Counted from the stretch's first letter, positions 1 through 12,054 are shown. The stretch: DNA of 64,000 nt from Lepidostoma basale (GCA_022606425.2 JAHDVF020001336.1:1240001-1304000); one strand, 5' to 3'. Notes: a model not told the origin generated them from the sequence alone. Program-made: numbers and translations.

Positions 1-362
1 ATGGAATAGAGGTCAGAGCAGATACCAATAGAACTAAGAATCTTAGTAGTAGAAGTGCGAACCCTACGCTCCATCGCCGGCAAAACCCTCAAGAGATCGG
101 ATCAGAAATGAAACTATGAGGTCTGTCTGTGGTGTTGAAGACATAGTAAGATGGGGAAGCAGTAGAAGGCGCTTTTGGAGAGACCACGTGGACCGCATGG
201 AGAATACAAGAATTGCCAAAATTGATAAAGATGAAAACCCAAGCAGCAAGAGATTATCAGGAAGGCCGCTAAAGAGATGGAGAGATGGCTGGACATTATC
301 ATCCCAGGACAGCCCATCGTCACAAACAGGTCATACGACCTAAATTAACAGGAAGAAGAAGA
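1..362 (+). mobile_element. LINE-H 3' end, 5'-truncated by window edge
   Basis: Degenerate 3' coding end of a non-LTR retrotransposon. A reading frame at about 116-343 encodes an RWGSSRRRFWRDHVDRM block followed by GRPLKRWRDGW, the C-terminal signature common in RTE-like LINEs, and the copy finishes in a GAAGAAGAAGAAG tail. Close relatives occur at 34955-35205, 46965-47245 and 63236-63870. The frame is broken upstream by stops, so it is a dead copy. Confidence 0.75.
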
Positions 363-647
363 AGATTAATATTCTAAAATTAAATACACTTGTGTACTTT
401 ATTTTACACCATTTTATTTTGTTTTATCAAACCAACCGGTTTCACTCCCGTCGGAGGTTTGTCAAGGTTATAAAAACAAACTATTGCTTCTATTCGTTTG
501 TTTTTGTAACTCTGGCGAAGCTCCAGTGGGAACGAAATCATTTGATTCAAAAATAAAATTAAGTGGTGTAAAAACAAAAGACACAAGTGTTTTTACATAA
601 ATATTTATTTTTAACCCATGTACAATAAATTTGGTTTTACTTGGCAG

Positions 648-3600
648 TTGTACAGTGGCTACTACAAGCATGAAGTGGAAGGTTCGGGGCTGAGCGATGC
701 AGAGGATATGCTGAAGGTCATGGGCTACCGTCTGGCTGGGCCCCCCAACTGTCTCACATTGGATGGGCCCATTTGCCCTGACCTCGTTTCCGCAGTTTCC
801 AGGGACTCACTCATTGCTTATGTGGAATGTCAGGTATGTTGAAAATAAGTTAAACTGTCTAACTAACTACCTATCACAGCGTCTTTCGGAAGGGGTAGGC
901 AGGGAATCAATAGCTTAAAAATTGTAAACAATATCACATGTTATGAGAATCAATTGCTTAAAAATTGTAAATTTGGGTTCAAATAACTGGGAAACTACCA
1001 CATTAAATAGGCCCAAGTGGCATCACAAAAACTGTTAGAGATGTTAACCCTCCCTTCCCTGTGATGGGTATCTTCTACACGTTGCTTCTAATAACCATCA
1101 ATATCTTTATAAATATAATAAATACAAGGTTAAGATTTTAGGTATTCCTCCATAATATATTTACGCATTGATTAAAAAAATAATATTAATAATCATCAAA
1201 ATTTATTGGGTACATCTGACGCAACACTATATTTGCATCTTACTCTTGCATACTTCACTGTGGAAGCGCGAGGAGCTCAATGTTCTCACTGCCCGGCAGT
1301 CGGCAGCAGTAGCTCTCGGGCTTGCAACCAGAGTGGACCTATGCCCGTCCCGTGAGCGTTGCCAGTTGTTTTTTTTAATGTTTTTAACAAATAAATCTCA
1401 ATTATTATAATTTTTGACTTCAATTATATTTAGTTAAGGGGATTAGCTATGAATGTTCTTATTTTTCCGATTTAAAATCACTCATTTTTGATTGGGTATT
1501 GACTACCCAACACAGGAACGCGCGTTTTTATTTTAGCACCGTAAGGGAAAGGTTAATTAAAAAATAATGCATGTTTTGTCTGGTCTTTCTAGATAATGAT
1601 AAAGATTTGGGAGGAGGTGTCACTGCGTGGCGGTGACTGCAGTTGGCTGGAGGTGCTGCGCTGCCGGGAGGAGTACCCCTGTGATGTGGACCAGGCGGCT
1701 GCCATCATCATCTACTCGCAATCCAACAACAAAGGTGAGATCACCCACTCTACACCGCGCTGAAACTACAGGGTCTTTCAATAGAGACGCTCCATTTTTA
1801 ATCGCTCATGCATAATGTCCATTGTGGTGTGCGCTGTGTGCTACGCAGCGCCATCCTGTTAGAACTATATGTTGTCAGTATCCATATCATCCAGTTTAAG
1901 CCACAAGAATATCAAATTTATACATTAAACGATGTATTGTGGACACTGCAGAACGGCCATTAATGCAATAAATTGGTGAACAGAGCACTGATTTTGATAA
2001 AAGATTTTAACAATTTCAATGCGTTGTTGAAGCGTGTAGCATTTTATGGTGAAATATCAAAACTAAATAAGTATTCTTGTCAAATCAACAGCTATCGCTT
2101 TACCAAAATGGCCGCTATACGTTGTCAAAGTTCAAGCATCCCTATTGAAAAACCCGCTGACCACCAGGATAAACCACCTGCAGCAAAGTCACGGCGGCCA
2201 TTGTCCAAAATTATATTCCATGCATTATGTCATTGAATGTCTTTTAAAATTAAAAAAAATGGTGCCAATATCACTTAGACAGGTTGTTTATTTCAATGTT
2301 CGAGCGCTTTTAATGAAAAACCCGATATATCATAGGCTCAATATTCAAACTAGGTAACCAATAAATTCAGCAGTTTTTAGTTATAACATGTCTCTGTGCG
2401 CCCTTGAGGTGATTGCATTCTAAAGACGGTACTATAAAGGTAACATATTATTATTAGGTAAATCTTATATGTGTAAAGAAATAATACGCAAGGCATATCT
2501 GATGTTTCTTGTATCTTTGAGTTTCACCCAAAGCTACTCTCTTATGTAAGAAATATATTATTTCACTTCTCTGGTTACTAACTGGTAATAGTATTGAGCC
2601 TACAATATAACATAGTTTCTATAGAAAGATATATGTTTGTAGAATATACAATGAAACCCCTATTTTACGTATTTTAAGGGACTGAGAAAAAAAAAACGTA
2701 AATGGAGGGGTATTGAAAAAAATAACATTTAATTTTTTTTTAATCACCTTTAATCAAGTTAATCAAGTGTTTTAACCAAAATGAAACCGATGTAAAAAGA
2801 AAGAAAATATTGTAATTAACTTAATGAAAGAAACAAAACAAAAAACGTAAAAACTGTCTGTAAATGACAATCGCGATTAATGTCAAAAAGAACGAAGCGT
2901 TACAAATCGAGTCGAAAACCGAATGACAAGGATAGATGTTAACCGGCGGAAATTGAAAAATGTCGGCCAATCACAACGTCGCTCGCCGACTAATCACGGC
3001 CAAAAAAGTTCGCCGACTCATTGTCAAGCGCGCTTAACTCGCATATTTTGAATATGTTTGATGTAAATTGCGGGAAAAAGAAAACATTCTAGCGTGTAAA
3101 ATATGTGCTAAAATATATCGGGACTGATATAATTTAATGCAATTGGCGGGAAAACGTTAAATATGGGGACGTAAAATCCGGGTTTCACTGTATTACCATT
3201 CTTCTAGTAATTTAAATAAAATTAAAAACTATTTTATTTAAAATCTGTCTAAAAAAAATTTCCAGTTTATTTTTTTGGTGTACGTATTTATTTTAAATTC
3301 AATATTTTATTTAAGATCTTAAACAGTTTATATCATATAGACCAGTGGCTCCCAAACTTGTCTCGTAGACCTCCTGCTGATTGCCCTGAATGCGAATGAG
3401 CTAAAATAAAAAAGGTCACCGTAAACTTTCCGCTGACCCCCTGACGTTGTTCAGGGACCCCCAAATCAATTTTAATTTTCCATGGACCCCCTGAATGATC
3501 CCAGGGACCGTATGGACCACTTTGGGAACCACTGATATAGATGAACAGTTTGATTTTTATTTTTGTTTATTTTAATTAATTTTGATAAATCTTTATATTA

Positions 3601-6600
3601 TTTAGAATTATAATTTTTAAAATAAATTATTTATTAATATTTTTTGTTTTTGTTTTTAGATATATATTCAAATGTGAAGTTTGGCACGAATCCGCACACG
3701 GTCATCAAGAATAACCTGCCTTATTCCTCGTACGACCTCTCTCCCCCGCAAGTGAACGACTACGCAATGATGCAGCAAAGTTACAACACCATGGCTCATA
3801 ACGGGGTGCATGGTCACTGCGTGCAACCCACCAGCAATGGATACGTCCAGAACGGTCACACCATGATGGGGAACAGTCTCGCTGCCAAGGGCATGGCTCA
3901 CGGAGGCGGCCACCTCGATCCCCATGGAATGTATTGTCCCAACCCTCTCATACAGGATCCACATCTTAATCAAATGAACGGAGTACCTAGGGGCATGCAC
4001 CAAGTAAACCCCATGTACAGATTTAATACAAACATGATGGGACAGTGTGTTCCAATGTCCAATTACTATTACAACCCTATGACCCCTCATCCCTATTTGA
4101 TGCCCGCTCCAGTGGCTGCATACGGACCTGTTAAGCACGCTACAACACTCCCTCTATCCAATGGCTATCATTACCCTATGCCAGCACAGCCGGCTTATTG
4201 TCCAACAGTTCCCACAGGACAACTCATCGAGCTAGATTTACCCACTTATCCGATAGATGATCACATAGCCAATATGAATGTCTCATCTCAAAAACAATCA
4301 ATAAAAAGACCAGACAACGGCCATGGGCCGAGAGAACACATCATTAAAATTCAGCACAGCGGTTCGGTCGATTCGAAGAATAACTTGAGCCATTCTGCGG
4401 CTCATAATGCAATTAAAAAATCGCACGAATTGAGTTATGAAAATCAAGAAAATGCCCGACGCAACAGTGCCCCTAGATCATCTGCGTCGTATGCAAGCGA
4501 TTTGCCGTCGTCAATACCGCGATCAGATACGCAACCGTCTTTAAGCAAAGCTCGAGAGGACGGGGTCGGAACATTCGAGAATTGGGATTACGTGTTTAGG
4601 AATTTGGAAAGTCAAGGATATTCTAAAGATTTGGGAGAGAGAGGAAATATCCTTTCTCCTCCAATAGAGAGGGATTCCAAAACATTAGGTCGAGTAGGAA
4701 GTAGGGATCCCAAGAGGTATCAGCAGACTACGATGGATTTGGAAGATGGACTTCAGGCTATAAGTTTGGGTAAAGACTCCGACGAAGAATTATATAGAAC
4801 GGCTAAAATAAATGAAACCTTGTTGAAAATAAAGCAAGATAACGAGGCCAAAGTCGCCAAAGCGAATAGTAGACGACTTATTCTTGCGGATGAAAAAGAT
4901 AAACGGAAAACTAGTTCTTATGAGAATGCCCCAAACAGCCCCGTAAAAGAAAGTCCTCCATTCAAAGTTATAAATGACAAGGTGCGACTGATAACAAAAG
5001 AAGAAGCCCGGGACAAGAAGGAAATGGACAAGACAGTGTACACGAATGGCAATAACACAAACAAGATTGCGGACAATCGAAAAGTGAAGAAGAATATTGT
5101 GAAGTGTTTAAGTTCTGAAATGGAAACTAATATAAAGAAGAAGAAGCCGACTGCAGAACAAGCCGTGCCCTCAATGGCTACTTCCAAGAAAATCCCAACG
5201 CATCCTCAAGGTGAGCATTTAATTAATATTTGAAATTTATATTTATATTGACGACCTTCGTGGCAGAGTGGCAGAAGCTATGACTGCGACATCGAAGGTT
5301 CCGGGTTCGATTCCCGGCGTTGGCAGTGTGATTGTCACACTGTCTTTGATCTGGTGTAGAATTCTCGTGACAATAAAATGGCGATAGATTAGCTTCCTAT
5401 CACATGTCATGAGAATCAATAACTTGACTAACTGATTTATTTGATCGTGCCATGTTTTCCTCGGTTTTCCTCTATTTCTAGTTCCATTTACATCGTTAAC
5501 ATATAATTTTTTTACCATTCTTTCTTCATTCTTTCTTTCCATGTGTCCAAACCATCTTAATGATCGTTTCATTATTTTGTTCATAACACCATCATTCACA
5601 ACATTCACTTCTTATATTTTCATTGGACACTATCATACACAGAGTATCTACACATTCATCTAAGAGATCTCATTTCTACTGCATTTATTCTACTTTCATC
5701 CTTCTTTTGCCAGTTCCATGCTTTGCTTTCATACATAAGGGTCGGTACAAGAACACCATTACGCCCTGCCATTTTAGTTTTTTTGGATAGGTTTTTGTTT
5801 TCGATTACAACCCCCAACCCTTCTTTCAATATCCCTCTCCACTCGCCCATCTTTTGTAAACATCCTACCCGAATACACAAATTCATCTACTTGCTCTAAA
5901 TTTTCACCATTCACGCTAATGTTGCAGACTGTCAGAGTTTAATACATAACCGTTATATTCTTCTTGGCGCTACATACCAATGTGTTATTTAGCCTCCTCC
6001 ACAATAGTCCTCCACTGGCTTCTGTCTCTGGCCGTCTCTCTTGATGATGATGATGATGATGATGATTTGTGTAGCGCCATTTTTGTGATAGATTCACTTC
6101 AAGGGCGCTCAATGTCCGGAAAGCTTCTCTTAAAAAGAAAAGTTTTTAGAGAGCTTCTGAACGCTCCTTCGTCGTCTTGATTGCGGATGTTGTAGGGCAG
6201 TCTGTTCCACGCCGTCGGTCCCGCGATGCCAAAAGCACGATCCGCGAAGTTTGAAGCTCCTTGACGCCGCGGGACGAGAAGTTTGTGTGTTGCTTTTTCC
6301 TTCGAGGATAGTAGAGTTGACTGCCGAGGGTTCAAATCTATCAGCTTGCAAAGTTCTGTGAGGTAGTATTATATGTCCTAAAAATCATGAATAATACAAG
6401 TGTAGCAAAACTTTATTTGACTCTCCTGACAAACAAAACATGGATGAAAAATACCTCTTTACCAAAATGCCACTGAATTTTGTAGCAGATTTTTTTTTTA
6501 TAATCCATATTTTTGTTTTATTTTTCAGTGAGTGTAAATTCATCGAACCATCACGTGCGTCACCAATCGCAAGGCTTCGACAGCGCTGACGGCAGTCTCA

Positions 6601-6941
6601 ACACCAGACTAGTAGTCAGCCTGCACGATCAAGAGAAGCCCCCAAAGAGGCACGGCCGTGACGCAGAGCAGCAGTCCTCGCGGGGCGCATCCGAGCACGG
6701 CAGCGAGCAGGGCAAGCGGGAGGATGGGGGCAAGTGGGAGTGCGGCGCGTGCACCTACCGGAACCCCCCGAGCAGGGGGACCTGCGAGATGTGCTGCAAG
6801 TCCCGGCAGGTGGGCGTGGAGGCCCAGCCGCTGGTGAGCGGGGGCAAGGAGTGCCCGCAGTGCACGCTGGTCAACACCAAGGACGCATCCGCCTGTGCGG
6901 TGTGCGGAACGGACTTGAAGCATTCTCCCACTTATATATAA
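648..6941 (+). CDS. tamo: Protein tamozhennic-like (SPATA2/Tamo family), 5'-partial, four exons
   Basis: Exons 648-833, 1593-1734, 3660-5210 and 6529-6941 join in frame (GT-AG borders, phases 0, 1, 1) to 763 visible residues ending at TAA 6939-6941. The first two exons resemble the end of the PUB-like N-terminal domain of SPATA2/Tamo proteins (LYSGYYKHEVEGS, then IWEEVSLRGGDCSWLEVLRC). The long third exon is low-complexity (Met/His/Asn/Tyr-rich, then charged) with one conserved-looking block, FENWDYVFRNLESQGYSKDL, near visible residue 415. The last exon has two RanBP2/NZF zinc fingers: WECGACTYRN...CEMC at about residues 696-720 and CPQCTLVN...CAVC at about 735-755. In Drosophila, Tamo is a RanBP2-type zinc-finger protein linked to nuclear import of Dorsal; vertebrate SPATA2 uses its PUB domain to bridge CYLD and HOIP. 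These functions are family knowledge. The start codon and first exon(s) are missing. The final exon is strikingly GC-rich compared with its surroundings. Confidence 0.82.
859..1000 (-). repeat. LINE-A tail plus SINE scrap in tamo intron
   Basis: Positions 859-905 carry the ACTAACTAACTA tail and first 25 bases or so of a minus-strand LINE-A. Next comes a fragment around 930-955 (ATCACATG..ATGAGAATCAAT) matching the 3' half of the SINE family at 40843-41097. Confidence 0.55.
1735..3342. other. tamo intron 2, left part: no recognised feature
   Basis: AT-rich intronic DNA with scattered short open frames that have no splice context or recognisable motif. I see no gene, RNA or classifiable repeat before the MITE at 3343. 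Confidence 0.5.
3343..3534. mobile_element. hAT-like MITE in tamo intron 2
   Basis: Terminal inverted repeats CAGTGGCTCCCAAACTTG and (reverse complement of the right end) CAGTGGTTCCCAAAGTGG. Flanking 8-mers ATATAGAC (3335-3342) and ATATAGAT (3535-3542) match at 7 of 8 positions, as expected for an 8-bp hAT target duplication. There is no coding capacity. Relatives are at 13466, 58017 and 58378. Confidence 0.85.
5249..5424 (+). mobile_element. tRNA-derived SINE, copy 1
   Basis: Begins TGACGACCTTCGTGGCAGAG. An A-box-like TGGCAGAGTGG and a B box GGTTCGATTCC lie 5' of a shared unique body (GTGTGATTGTCACACTGTC, then ATGGCGATAGATT). It lies in tamo intron 3 and lacks the 3' A-rich end seen in the 40843 copy. 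The head resembles a Leu/Ser-type tRNA; that origin is inference. Confidence 0.8.
5425..5938 (-). mobile_element. LINE-A fragment in tamo intron 3
   Basis: The complement encodes the LINE-A C-terminal region (LRWFGHMERKNEERMVKKLY, then GKPRKTWHDQINQ), broken by frameshifts. It directly abuts the SINE at 5249-5424 and lacks its own 3' tail. Confidence 0.75.
6043..6360 (-). mobile_element. LINE-F 3' end with (GAT)n tail
   Basis: A GAT trinucleotide run at 6043-6066 is followed on the complement by coding remnants with FADRAFGIAGPTAWNRLP and LKTFLFKRSF, the typical C-terminus of CR1-type reverse-transcriptase proteins. The same family is at 20545 and 44245. The preceding 90 bases (5953-6042) look like a separate LINE tail. 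Confidence 0.7.
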
Positions 6942-7034
6942 TTCTATTGTACTAATGTCACATTTTATGAAGGACAGATGCACAATGTTTTGTTTTAACT
7001 GCTTAACGCGCATAATCAATAATTAATACGATGA

Positions 7035-7383
7035 AAAAACTTATACAACATTTTGAATGTATACAAATACTTGTAGACGAATACTGGATTTTATTTACCC
7101 ATTGCGGGTTATCAATTCAAGGATTAATTTTATCTCAATAGAGACGAAGATGCAAACTGGAAACCGAATATGGTGATCGAGGTGTTTACAGGACTTATGA
7201 CCTGTCATTGGTTGGGTTAAGCGTTTATGTAATTACAACATTCCCCATTCCAAATGTTGTAATTGCATAAAGCGTGCGCTTAACCCAACCAATGACAGGT
7301 CATAAGTCCTGTAAACACCTCGATCACCATATTCAGTTTCCAGTTTGCATCTTCGTCTCTATTGAGATAAAATTAATCCTTGA
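7035..7383. mobile_element. Foldback element, near-perfect palindrome
   Basis: Arms 7117-7240 and 7260-7383 are inverted copies of each other with about one mismatch in the outer 105 bases and a centre around CCCCATTCC. Bases 7035-7110 match, inverted, sequence beside the relative at 37328-37950. It lies just downstream of the tamo stop codon. No coding potential. Confidence 0.85.
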
Positions 7384-7635
7384 AAAAACTTATGTTTTTT
7401 TTATATTTTTTGTTATATTATATTTTTTGGGTGTATGACATATTTCGCCCTTCTAAGGCATTATCAAATGTGGCTATACTTGGGCGTGTTACTCTTTATA
7501 TACTCTGTTGAGGAGCATAGTATGGCAAATTAACAATGATGTGGCTTTATACAATGGAAAAGATAATAACTGGGGGGAGTCCAGAAAACAGAAAGTGTAT
7601 CCTGGAACTCATTATGAATTTTTTTTACCTCGTTA

Positions 7636-7910
7636 AGAAATCTTCTTCTTCTTTTTGTCCTGTCACACCTCCGTGGTGCATTGGGCTTCAAGGAATCTTC
7701 TCCACCCGACTATCGCATGCCTGATGCTTAACATCATCCCAAGTGAGGCCTGCTGCCTTAACCTCGTCCTGCAGGGTTCTTCTCCAGGTGGCTCTAGGTC
7801 TGCCTCGCTTTCTCTTTCCCCCCATAGGGGACCAGTCTAGTGCGCCCTGAGCGATGCAGGCTGGGGTTCCGTCTCAGTGTGACCGATCCACTGCCATTTG
7901 CGCAAGGAAT
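7636..7910 (-). mobile_element. LINE-B 3' end
   Basis: The complement matches the end of the better-preserved LINE-B at 35903-36921 (conserved GGGGAAAGAGAAAGCGAGG segment and the C-terminal FLEALC region), with a short AAGAAG tail. 5'-truncated and frameshifted. Confidence 0.75.
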
Positions 7911-8139
7911 ACTAAATGCAATTATATAAATCAAATTAGTTATTTGAGGTAGCTCATTATTGAAGTATTTCTAAGAAAACAAATATTCAGTTTATAAATA
8001 ATCAAGTTAACTCAAGCAGTCAATGCCGGTGAAAAGGCAAACTTTTGAGTCGATTGAGGGCTGGACAGTACAAAGTATCAAAAAAGAGTTTTTGGTCCCA
8101 ATTGGTGTTAAACATCACCTATCCATCACCAATCAATCA

Positions 8140-8745
8140 ATCAATGCCCATTACCTGTGGGTACGAGCATAAGGAACACAAAAAATATCTAGGTCTGTCT
8201 TCTGTGGCCACCTGATGTGGCTAAATAGTCCTATCCTAGAATGACGGACTTTGTCACACTCCGGACAGGGATATCCTGCCCCTATGGCTGGACCCCGTCC
8301 TCTCCGTCTCTCCGGCCCCTGGCACATAGCAACGACTCTTCTCCACTCCGCCCTATCGGTTGCCAACTGCTCCCAGTCCGTTTGTCTGTTTACACTCTTT
8401 ACTGCAGTATACAGGTTGTCCTTATATCTTTTGCGCTGTCCTCCGTGCTTCCTTTTCCCTTCTAATAGTTAACTATATAATATGTTTTTGGGAAGCCTGT
8501 TATCGTAGCACTTGACCAGACCAGCGCAAGAGAGCGCGAGTGAGCAGTGTCTCCATGTCGGAGCAGTTGGATCTCCTTAGCACCTCGGCATTGGAGACCT
8601 TGTGGAACCAGCGTATCCTATGTAGTTGGCGAATGGTGTGGCGTCTATAACTGAACCATGTCTCGCATCCGTAGGTGCGTGTTGGAATAATTACAGCCTA
8701 GTATACGGCGACCTTGGTACCTATTGTGAGGTCGTGATTGTCGAC
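8140..8745 (-). mobile_element. LINE-C remnant with C2H2-like finger
   Basis: The complement encodes pieces of a reverse-transcriptase C-terminus (YGCETWFSYRRH; RALLRWSGQVLR) followed by a terminal CPECDKVRHSRIGLFSH motif, the zinc-finger-like tail known from several non-LTR elements. Frames are broken. A second copy of the finger part lies at 13985-14215. Confidence 0.7.
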
Positions 8746-8925
8746 TATCCATCACACCGTATCATTGAAGGGGTAGGCAGAAAGAATGGACTGCTACACT
8801 ATCCTATTCTGACTTCTCTCGCTTCCTCAACATAATGTTATGCACACACGTTGATTTCTCTGACTCCTCACATGGCCGACGTTTAATATTTAATTTATTT
8901 GATTGTGCCACATTTTCCTGGTGTT
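8746..8925 (-). mobile_element. LINE-A 3' fragment
   Basis: The complement carries the last part of LINE-A (CCATTCTTTCTGCCTACCCC region and the upstream GTGAGGAGTC block). It abuts the LINE-C remnant and has no long tail. Confidence 0.65.
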
Positions 8926-9512
8926 AAATATAAAGGACAAAGATGCAGATTGATTGAATAATATTATGTAATTCAAACATTACCATGAAGATGCCACCCG
9001 TGATATATAACATATATAGCAATAAACAGTTTTTTTTATATCTTTTTCTTTGTTTTATGTTTTAACAATTTAGCATTTTTTTAATACCCAGCTTTCAATT
9101 CGCAAGACCTTGCATTTTATGGTAACATAAATAAACAGAATTTAATTTGGCTTTAACGATATGATTCAGTTAGAGCCAAATACATTTATTTTGTATTTTA
9201 AATGATAAAAAATCTGATTTGAAAATATTATGCGCGTTAAGGAGTTAAAGAAACTAATTTGGCTGTTAATTTTTTCGACTATCCCATTTTCAATTTGAAA
9301 ATGTAAAAAAATAAAAAAAACAAAATGCTTTATTTAGCAAGAATATTTGACATAGTTTACGAAATGCTAGTTTTTTAATGTAAACATTTTTGGCAGCATT
9401 GTTATTAACACAATTATAAAATTTACAATATATAAAGTATTAAAATTGTACATAATTATTAATATTGTTAAATAACCAAGAATTGCTTATATTAGTTTTT
9501 TGTTTCTATGTT

Positions 9513-11178
9513 TTAAACCCTTTGGTTGCCAGCACTTTTGAGATTACTATGCCAAAATAGCCGCGGTTTTAGAAAAAGTAATTCAAAGATTAAATGTATT
9601 ATTTAATTTATAAACAGAACTAACTAACTAACTAACCATCACACCGTTTCTCCAAAGGGGTAGGCAGAAAGAATGGACTGCCACACTTTTCTTACCTGAC
9701 ATATTTCTCTCGCTTCCTCAACATTCATACATCGTGTCATGCACGCGCGTCCATTTCTCTGACTCCTCACATGGCCGACATTCAATATTTGATTTATTTG
9801 ATCGTGCCACGTTTTCCTCGGTCTTCCTCTATTTCTGGTTCCATTTACATCATTAACATATAATTTTTTTACCATTCTTTCTTCATTAATTCTTTCCATA
9901 TGTCCAAACCATCTTAATGATCCTTTCATTATTTTGTTCATAACACCATCATTCGCACCGCATTCACTTCTTATATTTTCATTTAACACTATCATACACA
10001 GAATATTCACACATTCATGCACGCGCGTCCATTTCTCTGACTCCTCACATGGCCGACATTCAATATTTGATTTATTTGATCGTGCCACGTTTTCCTCGTT
10101 CTTCCTCTATTTCTGGTTCCATTTACATCGTTAACATATAATTTTTTACCATTCTTTCTTCATTAATTCTTTCCATATGTCCAAACCATCTTAATGATCC
10201 TTTCATTATTTTGTTCATAACACCATCATTCGCACCGCATTCACTTCTTATATTTTCATTTAACACTATCATACACAGAATATTCACACATTCGTCTAAG
10301 AGATCTTATTTCTACTGCAATTTATAAACAGTATAAAATAAATCTTTTAATTTATCAAAATTAAAACAAATCTATTTATATATTTTGTCAGCTCGTTTGA
10401 AGTGCAGGTGTAATAGATTTCTGGGTCAAGAGCGACCCAAAAACTTACTACTGTAGTTTCATACGCACGGTGTAAAAAAGTGCACATCCAGCAGGCACTA
10501 TTCTTATGACCACCGTAAATTTTGTAAGCCGCGCCATTAATTTAGCTTTATCTCGGCGCGCAAAAAATATTCCCGTACACTACAAGTAATGTATAATAAA
10601 TGTATGTGACCTAAACAAAACTGATAGACATGAGACTTTGTGTGGCTGGCTGTCCACTGTTATTTTTTACGCCGTGCCCATTAACTACAAAATAACAGCA
10701 CCTTTATTTTACATTTAATGAGATCTTTTAATTTTAAATATGATTTTTTTTATTATTAAAAATATTTACAAGTGAAGCACTGACTCACTCCCTCACACTC
10801 TAAAACGCATATAATTATTTTATAAATAATAAAAGCAAATGAAGCGGCTAAATCGCTACTTGGCTATGCCAAGCGAATATGATCTCTAAAAATTGGACTC
10901 GCTTGATTATTAAGGTCTATATTCGCCTGTACTACGAAAATTATCAATTAATTTATAAAGTTAACTAGAGCTCGATTCGTAACAAAAGTATGCCTATAAC
11001 CACCGCCGGGTTCCATTTAATCAATCCTGAAAGAATCGGCTTGATCTGCTACCTATTTGCCGAGTAAATGGTCTTCACAATAACACACATTGGCTTTTAT
11101 TTCTATAGATGGCTTCGATCCGCCGGATTCAGCACTTCTCGCTGGTGTAGTATCGGATTTCGGCAACCAAAGAGTTAA
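9513..11178. mobile_element. piggyBac-like non-autonomous element, copy 1
   Basis: Bounded by TTAA at both ends (9513-9516 and 11175-11178), with ends reading ACCCTTTGGTTGCC and GGCAACCAAAGAG, as expected for piggyBac-type TIRs and TTAA duplications. Interior segments match, inverted, the copy at 38299-41259 (for example the part reading AATATTCCCGTACAC). No transposase reading frame is present. A LINE-A copy is inserted at 9618-10318. Confidence 0.75.
9618..10318 (-). mobile_element. LINE-A insertion with 13-bp target duplication
   Basis: Flanked by AATTTATAAACAG at 9605-9617 and 10319-10331. The (ACTA)n tail sits at the left, so the element runs on the minus strand and is 5'-truncated. The 278-bp segment 9741-10018 is repeated at 10019-10296. 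The complement encodes the LINE-A C-terminus ending in ILSAYPFGETV. Confidence 0.85.
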
Positions 11179-11742
11179 CATGGAAACATAAAAAATATTT
11201 ATAATTTTAAAACCTTCACTTTTTTTTTCATCTACTGGACGGAACTACTTCTTTCAAGGATGATATTTTCATTTTAAATAGATTTTCTTACAGCTGTGCT
11301 CTAACAGTGTGATGTTCTTTTGTTTATTATGCATATAATTGTTATATTAACGTGTTTACATAAACTTTTGACTGTTACGTAGGCATTATCGTTATATTTT
11401 TCTTAGAAATGCACAAATGCATCTTGCTCATACAAAAATTAATAGACATAGAGAATTGGAATTGCGTTTTATTATTATATTTATGTTGTGTGATTATTGC
11501 ATACATATTTAGAGTGAAATTGTGAATTTATAATATATATTATACATGAAATGTTATTAAATAATACTTAAGTCTTCTCATGTTCACTAGCTTCTTGATT
11601 ATATTAAAATATATCGGGGGGTTTCATCATATAAAACATCTTACGCAAATGAATATGGTGTGACAGAGGAAAGGTGACATATTGAGATTTTAAATAAATA
11701 ATGTACGTGTGTGTTTTAGATACACCTAGATCCTGTGTTGCA

Positions 11743-11765
11743 TTATCAATCAAATCAATCAATCA

Positions 11766-11800
<35 letters not shown>

Positions 11801-11990
11801 CGGGGATAGAGCCACGGATAACTACCATACTCCCTCATGTAGAGATACCTCAGAATTTTTTTCTGAACACTCCAGCATAACGGAATGTCTCGTTTCGTGA
11901 GGACTCCACATCACAGAAGCACTTTCGAGTCTGCTCAGAACCATCAGCCAAGCTATAGTTCTGTATGCCTGAGTCAGTTCTCTTCGGTGT
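11743..11990 (-). mobile_element. LINE-E fragment with (AATC)n tail
   Basis: An AATC repeat at about 11743-11797 is followed by sequence matching the minus-strand LINE-E coding part at 58970-59060 (GAGCCACGGATA, CTCCCTCATGTAGAGATACC), then further RT-like sequence. Only a short 3' piece remains. Confidence 0.65.
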
Positions 11991-12054
11991 AGGTGATTTG
12001 GCAGCTATATGCAGCATAGACTACTTCACAATGTTTATACAGTGCGTCCCTTCT

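Noticed and set aside
3668..4138. 156-residue open frame antisense to tamo exon 3
   Set aside because: It mirrors the low-complexity Met/His-rich coding exon and has no splice, motif or start context of its own.
5249..5330. Functional tRNA gene
   Set aside because: The same tRNA-like head plus identical non-tRNA body occurs at four loci, so it is a SINE, and the acceptor-stem pairing is poor.
6609..7019. 136-residue frame antisense to the tamo last exon
   Set aside because: It arises from the GC-rich zinc-finger exon on the other strand; Ala/Leu/Arg-rich with no recognisable domain.
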